A stretch of 41,735 nt of DNA from Proteobacteria bacterium ST_bin14. Its GTDB lineage: Bacteria > Pseudomonadota > Alphaproteobacteria > Sphingomonadales > Sphingomonadaceae. This document shows, piece by piece, positions 40,704 to 41,735 of this stretch. The position numbers and the translations under genes are program-made. Numbering within the stretch: position 1 is the first letter of the stretch; every line of letters starts with the position of its first letter. Under the pieces are notes generated by a model, which was given only the letters and a program-made list of their open reading frames with translations, was not told where the DNA came from and did no database searches. The stretch spans positions 33,710 through 75,444 of the forward strand of contig MSXR01000024.1 in assembly GCA_002083655.1 (NCBI GenBank). The letters are read 5' to 3'.

Positions 40704-41382
40704 TCGGGTCGCGGCGATCATCCCTGTTCTCAACGAAGCCCCTTCGCTGGCACTCTTGCTCCCTGAGATGCCCGACTGGATCGATGAGATCATCGTCGTC
40801 GATAACGGCTCAACCGATGGTAGCGCAGCAGTCGCACGCACGCTTGGTGCGCGCGTCGTTCCTGCAACCTTGCGCGGCTATGGCAGCGCCTGCGCCGCTG
40901 GTGCAGCCGTAAGCACCGCAGATATTCTGGTTTTCCTCGATGGCGATGGCAGCGACCGACCCGATCAAATGGCACGGCTGATCGACCCTGTCGTCGCCGG
41001 CACTGCCGATCTGGTCATCGGCAGCCGTGTTCTCGGCACGCGCGAAGCCGGGTCGCTCAGTCTTCAGCAGCGGTTGGGCAACGCGCTCGCCTGCTGGCTG
41101 ATGCGCCGACTGTGGCGCGCGCGCTATACCGATCTCGGCCCCTTTCGCGTCATCCGCCGCGCCGCGCTGGCACGGCTTGATCTGCGGAACCGGCGGTTCG
41201 GCTGGACCGTGGAGATGCAGATACGAGCGCACCGGCAGGGCATGACGGTGATTGAGGTGCCCGTTGATTATCGCCGACGCTTACATGGGGTATCAAAGAT
41301 TTCGGGCACGGTGCGCGGTGTCGTGCTGGCCGGCTGGCATATCCTTGGTACAATCGTGATCGAACTCGGTCGACGCGATTGA
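40690..41382 (+). CDS. GT2 polyprenyl-phosphate glycosyltransferase (DPM1-like), 230 aa
   Basis: A soluble or peripheral GT-A protein of family GT2. It shows the donor-binding start VAAIIPVLNEAPSLALLL, IIVVDNGSTDGS, the metal-binding FLDGDGSDRPDQM, then QRLGNALACWLMRRLWRARYTDLGPFRVIRR and FGWTVEMQIRAHRQGM with VPVDYRRRLHGVSKISGT near the C-terminus. This is the dolichyl/polyprenyl-phosphate sugar synthase type without a C-terminal membrane domain. The ATG at 40690 lies within the end of the GT-C gene. It closes the six-gene operon. Confidence 0.9.
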   Translation: MRGADRVAAIIPVLNEAPSLALLLPEMPDWIDEIIVVDNGSTDGSAAVARTLGARVVPATLRGYGSACAAGAAVSTADILVFLDGDGSDRPDQMARLIDPVVAGTADLVIGSRVLGTREAGSLSLQQRLGNALACWLMRRLWRARYTDLGPFRVIRRAALARLDLRNRRFGWTVEMQIRAHRQGMTVIEVPVDYRRRLHGVSKISGTVRGVVLAGWHILGTIVIELGRRD

Positions 41383-41507
41383 CGAAGTTGCGATGGATCG
41401 TGTTCGCAGGGAGGGCTGCTTTGCGCCCAGGTAAACGAACTCGCGCCGCGCAGATCGCGGGTGGGATCCGACGCCAGCCGCGCGTCGCGACGGCATAGCG
41501 GAAAACA

Positions 41508-41562
41508 GCGCCCGCCAGCTAGATGTTTTGGCGCGCCCTTCCCGAACTGTGGCGGGCGCGCC
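41508..41562. terminator. Mutually exclusive GC hairpins between convergent genes
   Basis: GCGCCCGCCA (41508-41517) can pair with TGGCGGGCGC (41550-41559), while GGCGCGCCC (41530-41538) can pair with GGGCGCGCC (41554-41562). The right arms overlap, so only one can form. It lies between the GT2 gene and the minus-strand RTX-like gene, where a shared terminator is expected; no U-run is visible. Confidence 0.4.
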
Positions 41563-41589
41563 GCCCAATGTCAGGCTAGGCTGCCGCCC

Positions 41590-41735
41590 TCACCCGAAGA
41601 TGAAATCATTTGCCGCCAGCTCACCGGGTGCGATGCCGACGATGGTGATGGAGGTGGCGGCATCGAAGCTGATCAGCGTGTCACCGCCAACTTGCGTCAT
41701 GCGGCCCTGCAACTGGGTGAAGCTGCTGATACCCA
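41590..41735 (-). CDS. C-terminus of an RTX-like calcium-binding/type I secreted protein (partial)
   Basis: Only the last 47 residues are in the window. They read ISSFTQLQGRMTQVGGDTLISF, then TSITIVGIAPGELAANDFIFG and stop. The short hydrophobic beta-strand repeats and the DFIFG end match the C-termini of hemolysin-type (RTX) proteins, where this tail serves as the type I secretion signal region. The gene continues past 41735, so size and function are unknown. It is convergent with the glycosylation operon. Confidence 0.7.
   Translation of the reverse strand, partial: GISSFTQLQGRMTQVGGDTLISFDAATSITIVGIAPGELAANDFIFG

Noticed and set aside
1..41735. tRNA, rRNA, integrase or transposase
   Set aside because: No cloverleaf with conserved T-loop, no rRNA blocks, and no DDE or tyrosine-recombinase motifs were recognised on either strand.

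Overview
The window looks like chromosome from a high-GC alphaproteobacterium of the family Sphingomonadaceae (Sphingomonas or a close relative). The grounds are high-GC coding style, a TamA/TamB pair, exosortase-A-type polysaccharide genes, small hypotheticals of the kind usual in sphingomonads, an alphaproteobacterial-type LexA box (GTTC-N7-GTTC), and short GC-rich palindromic repeats scattered between and inside genes. No rRNA, tRNA, CRISPR array, transposase or integrase was seen.

Layout. 1-1.6 kb: SoxR and a divergent two-gene unit (VOC protein plus membrane protein) around a perfect SoxR-type dyad. 1.7-1.93 kb: a compact unit with a 30-residue hydrophobic peptide between strong hairpins. 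2-4.3 kb: a MaoC / carboxymuconolactone-decarboxylase-like / thiolase operon carrying a repeat doublet. 4.4-7.4 kb: bifunctional PutA with a palindromic repeat inserted in frame. 7.7-9.7 kb: an MscS channel and a PfpI/DJ-1 protein. 9.7-13.5 kb: an O-glycosylation-ligase-like protein and a glycosyltransferase of the exosortase-A-associated families, without the exosortase. 13.5-14.7 kb: an S24/LexA-like regulator divergent from two small hypotheticals, with a LexA-type box between them. 15.4-21.5 kb: tamA-tamB. 21.5-23.8 kb: an ATP-grasp protein and an aldehyde dehydrogenase.

24-31.5 kb is a mosaic. The nitrogen-control pair glnB-glnA, with a good sigma-54 promoter candidate, lies between two accessory cassettes of different base composition. 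One is a single 629-residue protein with a nucleosidase-like N-terminus, two ribbon-helix-helix-like segments and a C-terminal XRE-type HTH. The other is an AT-rich two-gene cassette with a class III nucleotide-cyclase-like protein resembling Pycsar PycC, paired with an unrecognised soluble 206-residue protein in place of the known TIR or membrane effectors. These are the strongest candidates for undescribed defence systems here.

31.7-35.1 kb returns to core genes: map, a CinA-type domain protein, a DsbA/FrnE-type oxidoreductase, a DUF2834 protein and an Fnr-type regulator. 35.8-41.4 kb holds a tightly packed six-gene operon: a DUF2064/TIGR04282 GT-A protein, a methylthioribose-kinase-like kinase, a variant nucleoside hydrolase, a DUF547 protein, a GT-C membrane glycosyltransferase and a DPM1-like GT2. 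Together they suggest an undescribed route from nucleoside-derived pentose to a lipid-linked sugar; this is inference. The window ends inside the C-terminus of an RTX-like protein on the minus strand.
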